Assembly (NCBI GenBank): GCA_947441615.1
Contig: CANEUH010000007.1
Coordinates: 1-64,000 of the forward strand
Length of the DNA stretch: 64,000 bases
Direction: 5' to 3'
Source: Bacteriovoracaceae bacterium
GTDB lineage: Bacteria; Bdellovibrionota; Bacteriovoracia; Bacteriovoracales; Bacteriovoracaceae
Positions 8,919-19,183 of this stretch are shown here, piece after piece. The notes under the pieces were generated by a model. It worked only from the letters and a program-made list of their open reading frames with translations. It searched no databases and was not told the origin of the DNA. A program made the translations under genes and the position numbers. Every line of letters begins with the position of its first letter. The stretch's first letter is position 1.

Positions 8919-10930
8919 TCTTTTAAACTATCCATGAGGTTCCCAAAGAAGCTTTTTTTAAAGTCTTTAACTTCTTCTTCGCTCATGTCTCCAAAGTTAG
9001 TGCGATCAATTTCCTTATAGCAGTGGACGAGTTCATTTACAAATCGGGATTTAAAACGAGGAATCATTTTGCCGTAGATCTTTCTTTCTTTGGCATAGGT
9101 CATAATAAGCTTTTTTCGTGCTCTCGTAATTCCAACATAACAGAGTCGCCTCTCTTCATTAATGTCAGAGTTCTCGACTATTGTTTTCTTATGTGGAAGA
9201 AGTTCTTCTTCCATCCCGGCCAGGAATACATTGTCAAATTCGAGACCCTTAGAAGCATGCAGAGTCATAAGTGTGACTTCATTCTTTTTAAATCCCTCTC
9301 CAGGTGCCTGTGTATCCTGAGAGTCTGCCAAGAGGAGTCTTTCGACAAAGTTTTTTAAAGTGGCTTCTTCCTGGTATCTATCTTGGAAACGGTCAGCAGT
9401 TAAGAGGAAGTTTTTAACATCATCTTTTTTTCTCGTTGCAAGTTTTACCTGATCATAGCTCTTATCTATAAAATCATAATAATTTAATTCATCAATCAGA
9501 TTAGTGACTGCACTCAAGAGAGATTGCTCATGAAAGACACGTTGATATTTTTTTATGATCTCTATGAAGTTTTTGATTCCCTCGTGTTCCTCTTCATCCG
9601 CTAAAACCTGAAAAAGGTGTCGTTTCTGTTCTAGTGCTTTTTCGAGGTTTTTATTTAAAGTCACAGAACCAATTCCACGGTTAGGGACATTCAAAATTCT
9701 TCTTAATGCTAATTCATCACGCGAATTTTGTATTAATGTGAGGTAAGCAATAATATCTTTAATTTCTTTTTTCTCGTAAAACTTTTGTCCACCAATAATA
9801 TTGTAGGGAATCTGAGAGATACGGAGTTGATCTTCAAACGGTGGCACTTGTGTGTTGGAGCGGTATAAAATCGCCATCTCTGAAAGAGCAATACCGTGAG
9901 ACTGAAGTTTAATAATTTCTTCGGCGACGATAGCTGCTTCATGATCTGATTCTGCGGCTGCCCAGACTTGAGGTAATTGACCTTCCATTTGAGAAGTCCT
10001 CATCGTTTTCTCTTTACGCTGGGTACTTTCCTTGATCACCTGGTTTGCTAAATCTAAGATCGGAAAAGTTGATCGATAGTTTTCTTCTAGTTTTATGACC
10101 TTTGTCTTTTCGTATTGCTTTTCAAAATTAAGGATATTTGAAATGTCGGCCCCACGAAATCCGTAGATCGCTTGGTCATCGTCACCAACCACGCAAATAT
10201 TGTTATGAGTAGAGGTCAATCCTTGAATCAGTGAAAACTGTAGAGAATTTGTATCTTGATATTCATCAATCATGATGTATTTAAAACGCTCAGAATATTT
10301 TGTTGCAACTTCAGGGTGATTCTTGAAAAGTTTTACAACGAGAAAAAGAATATCATCAAAATCGAGGGCATTATAAAACTGTAACTTTTCTTGATAAAAG
10401 TGATAAACGTATTCAGTCGCTCCATCGTAATTATTTTCAGGATCATAAAATTTACTTTTTGGAAAATCATCAGCAGAGATACCTTGGTTTTTTAGATAAC
10501 CAATTTTCGACATAATAATACCGCGATCATAAGATTTATTTGAACGGTAATTCTTAAGACCTTCTCTCACGATACTCATCTGGTCTGCTTGATCGTAGAT
10601 TGTGAAGAGATTGTTGTAGCCCAAGTGATGGATATCTTCTCTTAAAATACGAATACCGAGTGAATGAAAGGTAGATAGAGTGATTCCTTTCCGGTGACGT
10701 GAATCCACAAGATGTGAAACGCGCTCTTTCATCTCGGCGGCTGCCTTATTGGTAAAACTCACGGCTAGGATGTTTTTACCTGGAATTTTGAGATTCGTGA
10801 GCATATGGGCAATACGATACGTTACAGTACGTGTTTTCCCAGAGCCGGCACCGGCGAGGATTAAGACAGGGCCAGCAACCGTTTCGGCAGCTTCGCGTTG
10901 TTCAGGATTTAAACCATCTAGAGAAATCAT
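8915..10930 (-). CDS. rep: ATP-dependent 3'-5' DNA helicase, Rep/UvrD/PcrA family
   Basis: Superfamily 1A helicase of 671 residues, the length of E. coli Rep (UvrD and PcrA are longer). Motifs in order are the Q-motif LNPEQREAAE, Walker A AGAGSGKT (26-33), DEYQDTN, VGDDDQAIYGFRGA, LEENYRS, TLHASKGLEFDNVF and EERRLCYVGITRARKKL. Residues such as QIPYNIIGGQKFYEKKEIKD are closer to Rep than UvrD. Expected to unwind DNA ahead of blocked replication forks or in repair. Divergent from metG, with about 107 bp between starts. Confidence 0.9.
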   Translation of the reverse strand: MISLDGLNPEQREAAETVAGPVLILAGAGSGKTRTVTYRIAHMLTNLKIPGKNILAVSFTNKAAAEMKERVSHLVDSRHRKGITLSTFHSLGIRILREDIHHLGYNNLFTIYDQADQMSIVREGLKNYRSNKSYDRGIIMSKIGYLKNQGISADDFPKSKFYDPENNYDGATEYVYHFYQEKLQFYNALDFDDILFLVVKLFKNHPEVATKYSERFKYIMIDEYQDTNSLQFSLIQGLTSTHNNICVVGDDDQAIYGFRGADISNILNFEKQYEKTKVIKLEENYRSTFPILDLANQVIKESTQRKEKTMRTSQMEGQLPQVWAAAESDHEAAIVAEEIIKLQSHGIALSEMAILYRSNTQVPPFEDQLRISQIPYNIIGGQKFYEKKEIKDIIAYLTLIQNSRDELALRRILNVPNRGIGSVTLNKNLEKALEQKRHLFQVLADEEEHEGIKNFIEIIKKYQRVFHEQSLLSAVTNLIDELNYYDFIDKSYDQVKLATRKKDDVKNFLLTADRFQDRYQEEATLKNFVERLLLADSQDTQAPGEGFKKNEVTLMTLHASKGLEFDNVFLAGMEEELLPHKKTIVENSDINEERRLCYVGITRARKKLIMTYAKERKIYGKMIPRFKSRFVNELVHCYKEIDRTNFGDMSEEEVKDFKKSFFGNLMDSLKE

Positions 10931-11037
10931 GTGAATGGAGAATAAAAAAGGGGGGAGAATGTGTCAAAATCAAAAGACAAAAAAGACCTTACTTTGTAGT
11001 ATATTTTCCATCTGTAAATACCTTTATTTGAGGCACT

Positions 11038-12744
11038 ATGAAGTATTTGATCACATCCGCTCTCCCTTACGCTAACGGACCTATCCATTTCGGGCACATT
11101 GCAGGGGTCTATCTTCCAGCGGATATCTTTACAAGGCACAAAAAGCTCAAAGGTGACAAGGCCATTCATATTTGTGGTTCGGATGAGCACGGTGTTGCAA
11201 TTATGCAGAACGCCCAAAAATCAGGAAAGAGTTACCAAGAATACGTTAATGAGTGGCACCTAACCCACAAAAATCTATTTGAAAAATACGATATTAAATT
11301 TGATTTTTTTGGACAAACCTCTGCCCCTTATCACAAAGAGGAAACTCTTGTTTGGTTTAATGATCTCTTAAAAAAAGGTTTAATTGAAAAGAAGGCCGAG
11401 CAGCAACTTCAATGTCAGAGCTGTAAAAATATGCTTCCCGATAGATTTGTTGAAGGGGAGTGCTATGTTTGTCACTATCCTGAGGCGAGAGGCGATGAAT
11501 GCCCCGATTGCGGAACTTGGATTGATCCTTTAAAACTCCTTAAACCTGTGTGTAAATTTTGTGGTTCTAAAGAGGTGAACGCCGTTGATTCATATCAGTG
11601 GTATCTCATGTTATCTAAAATGCATGAACCATTTCAAAAGTGGTTTGAGACAAGAAAGCCAGTTTGGAGAAAAAATGTTGTTCCATTTGTTGAGTCTCTC
11701 ACAAAAGATAATCTTGTGGATCGCGCGATAACCCGAGACCTTGACTGGGGGATTGATGTTCCTCTTCCTGAAGCGAAAGGTAAAAAGATTTATGTTTGGT
11801 TCGACGCGCCTATTGGTTATGTTTCAAACACAAAAGAGTTTCTAAAACAATCAGGTTCAAAAGAAGATCATATTAAAGACTGGTGGGGGGCCAAGGATGT
11901 CACCATCGTAAACTTTATTGGGAAAGATAATATTATTTTTCACTCGATTATTTTTCCAGTGATGTGTCTTGGGACAGGTTTTGTAAATCCTGTCACAGAT
12001 CTACCTGCCAACCAGTATGTGAATCTTGAAGGGAAGCAGTTCTCAAAATCAAAAGGCTGGTATGTGGATGCTGATGAGGCCATCGCTCAGTTTGGTTCTG
12101 ATGCTCTAAGGTTTTATTTAACGTCACTTATTCCAGAAACGTCAGATTCTAGTTTTACGTGGAAAGGGTTAGAGCTCAAGATTAATTCGGAACTTGCTAA
12201 CAATATTGGAAATTTCATAAACCGCGCCATGAAGTTTTCTGCTAAAAATTGGCAAGAGGGTATGAAGTCCCAGAAATTTGATGCTTTCTTTAATCATCAC
12301 CTAAAAGGGGTAGAAGATTTTATAAAGGAGTATCACGAGCTTCTTGACTCATATCAGATTAAAAAGGGTCAGGAGCATCTCCTAAGTCTTGGATCAAAGG
12401 TGAATCAATTTATTACTGAAAGAGCTCCATGGACTGAATTTAAAACAGATCAAGAAAAAGCCGCTGAAACAATTGCGATTTCGACTGTCTATGTCCTTGT
12501 GATTGGAACATTCTTTTCTCCGTATTTACCTCAATTATCCAATTCAATACTTTCATACTTTGGTCTTAACTCTGATAGCGATATTGTTAAAAGGATTTAT
12601 CAAGGTGATCTAACTGCTCTTGGAAATTTCTTCTCACAAGACTTTAAACTTCATGTCGATCCCCAGGGACTTGTGCCTAAAATTGACCCGAAACTTATTG
12701 AAGAGTTGGATCTCAAATTAAAAGAGAAGGGGGCCGCGCTTTAG
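11038..12744 (+). CDS. metG: methionine--tRNA ligase
   Basis: Charges tRNA-Met. Class I synthetase with a HIGH variant (HFGH, residues 17-20) and a KMSKS variant (FSKSK, near 335). Between residues ~124 and 175 four CxxC-type pairs (CQSC, CYVC, CPDC, CKFC) form the two-zinc knuckle of the MetG1 type. At 568 residues it lacks the C-terminal tRNA-binding extension found in many bacterial enzymes. A GAGG ribosome site precedes the ATG. Its stop overlaps the convergent gene by 4 bases. Confidence 0.96.
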   Translation: MKYLITSALPYANGPIHFGHIAGVYLPADIFTRHKKLKGDKAIHICGSDEHGVAIMQNAQKSGKSYQEYVNEWHLTHKNLFEKYDIKFDFFGQTSAPYHKEETLVWFNDLLKKGLIEKKAEQQLQCQSCKNMLPDRFVEGECYVCHYPEARGDECPDCGTWIDPLKLLKPVCKFCGSKEVNAVDSYQWYLMLSKMHEPFQKWFETRKPVWRKNVVPFVESLTKDNLVDRAITRDLDWGIDVPLPEAKGKKIYVWFDAPIGYVSNTKEFLKQSGSKEDHIKDWWGAKDVTIVNFIGKDNIIFHSIIFPVMCLGTGFVNPVTDLPANQYVNLEGKQFSKSKGWYVDADEAIAQFGSDALRFYLTSLIPETSDSSFTWKGLELKINSELANNIGNFINRAMKFSAKNWQEGMKSQKFDAFFNHHLKGVEDFIKEYHELLDSYQIKKGQEHLLSLGSKVNQFITERAPWTEFKTDQEKAAETIAISTVYVLVIGTFFSPYLPQLSNSILSYFGLNSDSDIVKRIYQGDLTALGNFFSQDFKLHVDPQGLVPKIDPKLIEELDLKLKEKGAAL

Positions 12745-13286
12745 TGGCCAGTCTCACTATGATAGCGAGGGTCAATTTTAATTTTAAAATTGTCCCTTGG
12801 ATTGACGGGGTCATATATCGGTTGATCCCAGTTTTTTAGAATTTTTCCTGTTTGAGAATCCACCAAAACTCTAAAAGTCGTTTCTTCATTCCGAGAATTT
12901 TTTATTGTTACGATGACTGATTCCACAAATAATGCCATTCCGTTTTCTGTCCATACGAATGAATCTACACTCTTCATAACAACTTCTTTTAAGCTCTCTC
13001 CCCCTTGAGTGCGAAGGGCCTCTTCAAGAGAATCATCCCAATGATCCGTAGGTCTATTTGAAACTTTTATTTTTGAAATCATTTCCTTTTCTTTTCCTGA
13101 GACTAGTCCAATGACTTTTCGGCCTTCTATTTTAAGATTTTCAATATCAATTTTAAATTTTTTGACCTCAGGTTTTGACTCTGTTACTTGAGACTCTTGT
13201 GGGATTATCTTCTGACTTAAAATAAAATAAGAAATAAGACAAATTGCTAAAACAATAGCGGTGATTTTTAAATTTCGGCTAGTCAT
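12741..13286 (-). CDS. membrane-anchored hypothetical protein
   Basis: 181 residues with one N-terminal membrane segment (LKITAIVLAICLISYFIL) and a periplasmic domain. The C-terminal part reads ETTFRVLVDSQTGKILKNWDQPIY, which resembles the strand pattern and DxxTGKI of PepSY domains, though this is weak. I chose ATG 13286, which overlaps the stop of the upstream lipoprotein gene by 8 bases; a TTG at 13301 is the alternative. Operon partner of the large gluzincin-like lipoprotein, so perhaps a propeptide-like or inhibitor-like companion; this is only an inference. Confidence 0.65.
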   Translation of the reverse strand: MTSRNLKITAIVLAICLISYFILSQKIIPQESQVTESKPEVKKFKIDIENLKIEGRKVIGLVSGKEKEMISKIKVSNRPTDHWDDSLEEALRTQGGESLKEVVMKSVDSFVWTENGMALFVESVIVTIKNSRNEETTFRVLVDSQTGKILKNWDQPIYDPVNPRDNFKIKIDPRYHSETGH

Positions 13287-15873
13287 TGACTTCAAAATCA
13301 AAATTGATCACTTTAAATGGTTTTTGCCCATTGTACTCAGAATCAATGAAGTCATCATTGCTGTTGGTTCCATCAGTGTAACAGTCTGAGCAGTTGCTAA
13401 AACGGGCGCGAAGTCGGCAGCGGAATTTCGTTCCTGGTGGAATCCATTTGTTCACTTCCATCAGGAGAACGTTCCCGATGTTAAAGCTTCCGCCGTCTGA
13501 TTCTTTAATCACGGACTCATAATAAGTTTTTTGAGAATCAATTTTTGAGTAGAAGGCATCGTTAGCGCCTGGTAAGAATCTCACGAGGCACTCATGCGGG
13601 TTAAAAGAGAAATCCTGATCACTTGTTGCTGTCGTAGTATAACCAAGGCAGTCCTTATCTAATAAGCTTAACCCTTGTTTCTTCCTGAATTCATTTTGAG
13701 AAACCCATTTAGATGTTTCTCCCTCTTCTGAGAGAACCATACAAACAGGGACCGCCGCTGAAGTTGGGAAGGAATTCGTGGAAGTATTTTTTAAAAGTCG
13801 ATTGAAATTTGTGTCCGTCGATGTGCAAGTTCCAGTCTTCTCGCCACCTTGCTCTTCAGTGGTGATGGTGTCTATCACACAGGGTTTGAAATTTCCGGTT
13901 TGAGTATCCGTGATATGGACATGATCCCAGTCGGTTGCAAGAAGTTGTACACCGGCCATCGTGCTATTTGAATTATTTAGTAGGTTAGGAATTAGCCCCA
14001 GAATTTCACCAGGAGAAATTCGAATGTTATTGTTGTTGTAAATGGTGCCGGCGACATTTGGACTCGTTGGAACAGTAAAACCTTTATAAAGGAGCTCTCG
14101 AAGAACTGCTTCCATGTCTGTGCTGTTATCAATGATATAAAACCCAACCCTGGTTGGATTTTCCGTTGTTCGAGTGGCAAGATCCAAGAGTTGCTTTGAA
14201 ACCAGAACGGATTTCCTTCGATTGTTTTCTGAAACCGGAGTCAACGAAGGTGTCGCATATTCTGATACGACAGTCTGGATATTAATATTTCTATCTTTAG
14301 TTGAGTTACCATTGTCGTTATAGGTTTTAAAAAGAAGAAGTCCGTAGTCATCGAGAAGCTTTTCAGATTTATCTTTTGTAAAAAGAGGGCACATTGCAAT
14401 TCGTGTTGGTGGAGCATAGTAAGAAATATATTTATTGATATTTTTGGCAAAGGTCTGGAAAAAACGTCTGTATGTTACTGGGTTGTTAAATTGTGACCAT
14501 AAGAATGAATTTGTTGAATCTAAGTTCACAAAAAAGTTAGAACCCGTTAATGGGATTGAAAAATTATTCATCACATTGTTGTAGGCATCCACTCCTCTGG
14601 CATTTAAATCTCCGAGCTCACTTAATGTTTCTGAAAGAAGAAGCATGACCATCGAGGTCGAAATGTCATGACCTCCGTCAGGCTGATTCGTGAGTCCACA
14701 GCTTGTTTTTAATTCTTTAGTGAGAGCAACAAGGTAGTGTGTAACAATTTGGCCTGCGTAGTGAACGTCTTCAAATAATTCATCTGGGTTATTTGGATCA
14801 TAGAGGATAAATTGAGGATATGATAATCTTCCTTCAGGAGTTTCTTCGATACCTGGAATAGTATGGAGTCCATCTGATTCAGTAAGAGGACGAGCTTGCT
14901 TAAAGATTTTTCCGAGAGCATATTCACCAAAACGTTCTCGCTTATTCATCATAAAGCTAAAGTAATCGGCAATACCTTCACCTAAAGACCCCGCTTCATC
15001 GTAGCCAAAACCACCAAGGTTTGATCGCAAAGGGTGATAATTTGTAGAACTTGTTCCGTTTCTTAGGTTCATCATGAGGGCAATATAGGCGTGACCTAAT
15101 TCATGATAAATGACACTTGGGTCCTGGATAAAATAAAAACCTGGATATTCTTTCATCCCCCCAAAGCAAAGTGTTGGTCCCGCTGGTGAGAAGGATGCGT
15201 TCCCTTCAAGATCACATTGTGAGTAGGTTGTGAGATAATCAAAGTTAAAAATTTTCTTATCCACACTAGACATCGCTTTAAACCAAAAAAGCTTTGAGTT
15301 CATGAGATATGTAGGGATGGATTTTGGATCACCAAAAGTATCTAGATTCATAGCTTGTTGGTAAGCAAAGTTTAATTTATCGTGAAATGTTTTAGTCGCA
15401 AGGCCCACGTGGTAAAGAGAGTTCACCTGATAAAATTCTGCAGAATCTGTTGGGAAAATATAGGTCCCATCAGCTTTTCTTGGAAGAGGTTGAGTCGTGG
15501 CGGAGGCCTTAGAAAGGGAGCGAATACAATTATCGATCGTAACACCGGGCCCATAAAAATCCATCGTACAATTTCCGGTGAGGGAATTATTAGGTGTGAT
15601 GAATTTTGCAATGGGATTTACAAATGAAGACATCGATACGTTAGATGGTCCCAAATTCGGGCCACCGAGGATGTAAGGGCTGTCTTCATAAACATAGGCC
15701 ATACCATTAAGTGTTCCGTCATTGCCCATGACACTACTCTTGGCATTTTTTGGAGTTAATTCAGTTGGGTTACAAGAAGCTAGGAGAGTTACAACACATA
15801 ACAAGTGTAATAACTTCCATGCAGTCGATCTATTGAGAGAGAGTTGTATCATCCAGTGACGTTCAACATTCAT
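13279..15873 (-). CDS. large lipoprotein with gluzincin-type metalloprotease motif
   Basis: 864 residues. The N-terminal signal ends in the lipobox LLASC. The zinc site is HELGHAY (His257, Glu258, His261) followed 38 residues later by GEGIADYF (Glu299, Asp303), the arrangement of thermolysin/fungalysin-like peptidases, where the Glu is the third ligand. The C-terminal half is rich in paired cysteines (CVIDTITTEEQ, CTSTD, CRLRARFSNCSDC), suggesting a disulfide-stabilised adhesion or sorting domain. AAGG lies 8 bases before the ATG. Third-last in a leftward run: the 1010-residue exported protein is 55 bases upstream and the PepSY-like protein overlaps downstream. Substrate unknown. No known family recognised outside the active site. 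Confidence 0.75.
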   Translation of the reverse strand: MNVERHWMIQLSLNRSTAWKLLHLLCVVTLLASCNPTELTPKNAKSSVMGNDGTLNGMAYVYEDSPYILGGPNLGPSNVSMSSFVNPIAKFITPNNSLTGNCTMDFYGPGVTIDNCIRSLSKASATTQPLPRKADGTYIFPTDSAEFYQVNSLYHVGLATKTFHDKLNFAYQQAMNLDTFGDPKSIPTYLMNSKLFWFKAMSSVDKKIFNFDYLTTYSQCDLEGNASFSPAGPTLCFGGMKEYPGFYFIQDPSVIYHELGHAYIALMMNLRNGTSSTNYHPLRSNLGGFGYDEAGSLGEGIADYFSFMMNKRERFGEYALGKIFKQARPLTESDGLHTIPGIEETPEGRLSYPQFILYDPNNPDELFEDVHYAGQIVTHYLVALTKELKTSCGLTNQPDGGHDISTSMVMLLLSETLSELGDLNARGVDAYNNVMNNFSIPLTGSNFFVNLDSTNSFLWSQFNNPVTYRRFFQTFAKNINKYISYYAPPTRIAMCPLFTKDKSEKLLDDYGLLLFKTYNDNGNSTKDRNINIQTVVSEYATPSLTPVSENNRRKSVLVSKQLLDLATRTTENPTRVGFYIIDNSTDMEAVLRELLYKGFTVPTSPNVAGTIYNNNNIRISPGEILGLIPNLLNNSNSTMAGVQLLATDWDHVHITDTQTGNFKPCVIDTITTEEQGGEKTGTCTSTDTNFNRLLKNTSTNSFPTSAAVPVCMVLSEEGETSKWVSQNEFRKKQGLSLLDKDCLGYTTTATSDQDFSFNPHECLVRFLPGANDAFYSKIDSQKTYYESVIKESDGGSFNIGNVLLMEVNKWIPPGTKFRCRLRARFSNCSDCYTDGTNSNDDFIDSEYNGQKPFKVINFDFEVND

Positions 15874-15885
15874 ACTTAGACCTTG

Positions 15886-15914
15886 TCGGTCGAGATCCTA
15901 ATAATCTCAACCGA
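15886..15914. repeat. intergenic inverted repeat
   Basis: TCGGTCGAGAT (15886-15896) and ATCTCAACCGA (15904-15914) form an 11-bp stem with one G-U/mismatch and a 7-base loop, between the stop of the 1010-residue gene and the start of the 864-residue gene. No T-run follows, so it is more likely an mRNA-processing, stabilising or attenuating hairpin than a terminator. Confidence 0.6.
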
Positions 15915-15927
15915 TTGGTTTGGTCGG

Positions 15928-18900
15928 TTACTGACCTGTTGTACCCATTTGTTTTCTTAATTCAGTGTTAAATGTATCCAAAGCCCCCATCCAGCCTTTT
16001 GGAGAGTCTTCGCGGCCGGAGTTGTTGCCGGCGGTACAGAAAGCTGGGGCGTCTTCAGCTGTGAGCGAAGGGGATTCTTTTTTCTCAGCAAGAATTTCCT
16101 CAATATATCCTATTCTGAGGTCTTCCGAACAACCTTTAGTTTGCCCTATCACTTTACCATTATCTACGATGTCTTTTGGCTCACATTCTTTGAGCTTATC
16201 ACAATTAGCCTTTAGTGATGAATTGTCATTCGCTGTAATTTTAATACAAATTCGATTAGCTCTGACACCAGATGTGCTAGTACTCCCACCTGAACTATTT
16301 TGGGTCCCATCACAATATGCTCCAAACTTGTTTCCTTGATTTCCCACACTTCTAACGAGATCACCGATATTTCCATCGCAAGCGGGGCCTGGATGTCCTC
16401 CTACTGCTTGATTAAAACGCTGACAAAATTCTTGCTGTTTTTGTCCTAATTCAGTCTGTTGTTTTGCATAATCTTGTTGTTTCTGAGCAAGCTGCTGGTT
16501 CGCTGCTTTAACGGCAGCATCGTATTGACTAATACACTTGTCGGCTAGACTTTGCGATTGAGAAGCAACTTCTCTGAAGTTTTTCTCGGTCTTTTTAATA
16601 TGGTCAGCAAGGACGCCATTGTTGTTACCAACACTTTCACCACCCAAGATTTGATCTTGTTGTTTTTTGACACTGTCTTTAAGTAGAGAAATGTTCTCTT
16701 TAAACATCTCTGTATATTTTTCCGGATCTTCAAGAAGAAGTTTGCCATCGATAGACTTCCCAGTCGATTGCGTGAATTCATTTAAATATCTTTCACCTTC
16801 AGGAACTTCACGCTTAATTCCTTTTGGTGAAGAAAAGCCAGCTCCAAACATCCCTCGCATCATTTCTGCGTCTTTCATGTAACGTGAAAGAGCTGAATCA
16901 AACATTTTAACAACGTCTTGTTTATTCTTTTGTACCATCGCTTTGTAGTTATTCACTCGAGCTGTTTTTTGGGCCTTAATTTCTTTTACAAACGTATCAG
17001 CTTGTTGAGAACAGGCCTGCATGTTTTTAGAACAAGAAAGGGCGGCATTGGCACAAAAGCCTGGGGCGGATGTATTAAAACGCTCAGGAGTACAAGAGCC
17101 TGGAGTTGAGTTATTGGCCTCTTCTGGACTTGAACACTCAATAAGTTTTTTACGTAGTTCTCTTTTAATATCGAGTGCCTGATCTTTAGCAAGATTTTTA
17201 AAATCTTGATTCAGTTGTTTTAATTTCTGAATCGCTCCAGAACCAGTCATTTTGTTATCAAGTTTGTTTGCTTTAAATTGTGAGTTACAGTTTTTTATGA
17301 TGTCACTGAAGAACACACTTGGTGTTCTCACTTCAGAAGCTCCAACGACTTTAGTGGTTAAGTTACCTTGTCCATCTACTTCCTGAACTTCATAGGAGTT
17401 TTCCATCTTCATGTAATAGCGGCCGCCGTTTTGTGCTTCAAGCGCCTGAAGCTGAGCAAGCTTTTTTTCAAGAGTGGATGAGTCGTCATTTATAATATCG
17501 TTGAGTTTATCTTTAAGAAAGTTTGAGGCAAATTTATTAGCATGACCAGAAGCTGTTGGGTCATAAATTTTACTTAAGACAGTGTCAGCACTGAAGGAAC
17601 CCTGAAAACATTTGTTCTTTACTTTATTTTCAATTGTCGCCACTTCATTTTCAAAGTTTTGTGAAGCGGGATTGCCTAAAAGTACCGTCGCAGCGTCGGG
17701 TGAAACTCCCGCACTACTTAGTTCAGACTGAATCGTACCTTTTTGCTCATTAAGCTTAATGTAGGTTTCGTTGAATTTAGTTCTGACATCAGAAAATAGA
17801 TCAGGGCTTAGTGCTTGATTCGTACCGTTTGGAGAACTCACAAGCTCGGGTAGCTCACTTAAGAATTTTCCATAGCTATTTGGGTTTTTTGAAAGTTCAC
17901 CAAAGTTAAGCTCCATCTGTTTTGAGACCCTGTCTGCGAGTCCATTAATGTCTTCTAGTATTCCTGTATGAGACTTTGAGTAAGATTCTCCAGAGAATTT
18001 ACCTGATTTTTCAGAAAGAGTTTTTTTAAGATCTTGGTTTATTTTATTCAATCCCTCAGAGCGACCTTTTTCATTGATAGCATCACCAGCGAACATTGAA
18101 TTACAGGCAGGGTTATTAAATCTTTTTCCAAAGTCAAAGAGATCGGGTTTTTTACTACGAACTTTATCTGCGATAGGTGAGTCGCCGTCTAATACTGCGA
18201 CTGTTTCTTCAATGGCATCAAGGTCCGCTCTTGAAGCTTCACGGAATTGGTTCTGCATGGCCTCAAGGTTTGTTGTCAGCTTATCAAGTTCATCGATTCG
18301 GTATTTAAAAAATCCATTGAGAATAGTCATGGCATTTTTCATACAACCGATACCAAATGCCTGACCGTCGGCGTTTGAATCGGCCATGAAGTTGCTGTAT
18401 TTTTTATTAATTTTAAAATACTGATCATGGTACATTTTCATTTGTTCAAGCTGAGCATTTTGTGGGCCGTTGGAACTATCTTGAGTCACGCCTAGGCGAC
18501 AGACCTCTGGCTTAGCTTCGTGAAGAGTTGTTCGCAAAGTTTCGCAATTAAGCATTGCTGGATTAATATTGTTTAATGCCAAGTAATTTCCTAGACCTGG
18601 TATTTGCAATAGTTTTTGGGAGTTAAAGAATTTATCTGGCTGACCCATTTGTTGGGCCCCTAGCTCCTGCATGTCAGCACCCATATGTGAGGGAGGTGCA
18701 GAAGCAGGGTTCATTATTCCATTCGCCGTTGTCCAGAGGTTAGAAAGTTGACGAATTCCTCCGCTGATATTTTCGGCTGTCCATCCACTTTGTTGCCTTG
18801 CCGGCGGTTTCGTGTTGTTTGCTTCAGTTATGGTGCTTGTATCCGTCGCTCCTGAATTAGTACCCTGGGCAAATGCATTCATGTGAGGTAAAACAGGTGC

Positions 18901-18960
18901 AACGATGAGTTCAAAGCTCAAAGTTAATGCCAAAGTTGTGGCGATCGAAGTGTGTTTCAT
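15928..18960 (-). CDS. large exported coiled-coil protein of unknown function
   Basis: 1010 residues. A signal peptide ends near MNAFAQ|GTNS (about residue 32). The rest is dominated by helical, K/E/Q-rich stretches with coiled-coil potential (for example QLAQKQQDYAKQQTELGQKQ). Cysteines cluster at about residues 600-650 and in the C-terminal 150 residues, where the spacing suggests disulfides. No catalytic motif and no family that I recognise. Its start has an AAAGG ribosome site 8 bases before the ATG, and a sigma-28-like box lies upstream. Likely co-transcribed with the gluzincin-like lipoprotein. Confidence 0.7.
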   Translation of the reverse strand: MKHTSIATTLALTLSFELIVAPVLPHMNAFAQGTNSGATDTSTITEANNTKPPARQQSGWTAENISGGIRQLSNLWTTANGIMNPASAPPSHMGADMQELGAQQMGQPDKFFNSQKLLQIPGLGNYLALNNINPAMLNCETLRTTLHEAKPEVCRLGVTQDSSNGPQNAQLEQMKMYHDQYFKINKKYSNFMADSNADGQAFGIGCMKNAMTILNGFFKYRIDELDKLTTNLEAMQNQFREASRADLDAIEETVAVLDGDSPIADKVRSKKPDLFDFGKRFNNPACNSMFAGDAINEKGRSEGLNKINQDLKKTLSEKSGKFSGESYSKSHTGILEDINGLADRVSKQMELNFGELSKNPNSYGKFLSELPELVSSPNGTNQALSPDLFSDVRTKFNETYIKLNEQKGTIQSELSSAGVSPDAATVLLGNPASQNFENEVATIENKVKNKCFQGSFSADTVLSKIYDPTASGHANKFASNFLKDKLNDIINDDSSTLEKKLAQLQALEAQNGGRYYMKMENSYEVQEVDGQGNLTTKVVGASEVRTPSVFFSDIIKNCNSQFKANKLDNKMTGSGAIQKLKQLNQDFKNLAKDQALDIKRELRKKLIECSSPEEANNSTPGSCTPERFNTSAPGFCANAALSCSKNMQACSQQADTFVKEIKAQKTARVNNYKAMVQKNKQDVVKMFDSALSRYMKDAEMMRGMFGAGFSSPKGIKREVPEGERYLNEFTQSTGKSIDGKLLLEDPEKYTEMFKENISLLKDSVKKQQDQILGGESVGNNNGVLADHIKKTEKNFREVASQSQSLADKCISQYDAAVKAANQQLAQKQQDYAKQQTELGQKQQEFCQRFNQAVGGHPGPACDGNIGDLVRSVGNQGNKFGAYCDGTQNSSGGSTSTSGVRANRICIKITANDNSSLKANCDKLKECEPKDIVDNGKVIGQTKGCSEDLRIGYIEEILAEKKESPSLTAEDAPAFCTAGNNSGREDSPKGWMGALDTFNTELRKQMGTTGQ

Positions 18961-18994
18961 TTCCTTACCTTTGAATATCTTGTATCTTCTTGTT

Positions 18995-19022
18995 TTTTCG
19001 GCACTTTATTTGAAAAAAATTA
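18995..19022 (-). promoter_or_regulatory. weak sigma-28-like promoter candidate
   Basis: On the minus strand GCCGAAAA (18995-19002) matches 7 of 8 positions of the FliA -10 box, and TAAT (19019-19022) matches 3 of 4 of the -35 core at a spacing of 16. It sits about 35 bases before the start of the 1010-residue exported protein. A sigma-70 reading (TTGAAA, 18 bp, TAAAGT) is also possible at the same place. Confidence 0.25.
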
Positions 19023-19183
19023 ACCTTTTCAATAGCTAACTGGTTTACTCTTCTTCTTATTGTAACGGGTGAAAGAATTTGGGCCTACAAAGAAGTTCAA
19101 TGAGTCTAATTCCTTTGCTTTTTCTTAGAAAAAAGTGAAACTAAATATGTGTAATTTCATTGGTTCTGAAAGGGTGTACACAA

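Noticed and set aside
10831..11031. Plus-strand frame opposite the helicase start
   Set aside because: Overlaps the helicase and the metG promoter region, without protein features or a ribosome site.
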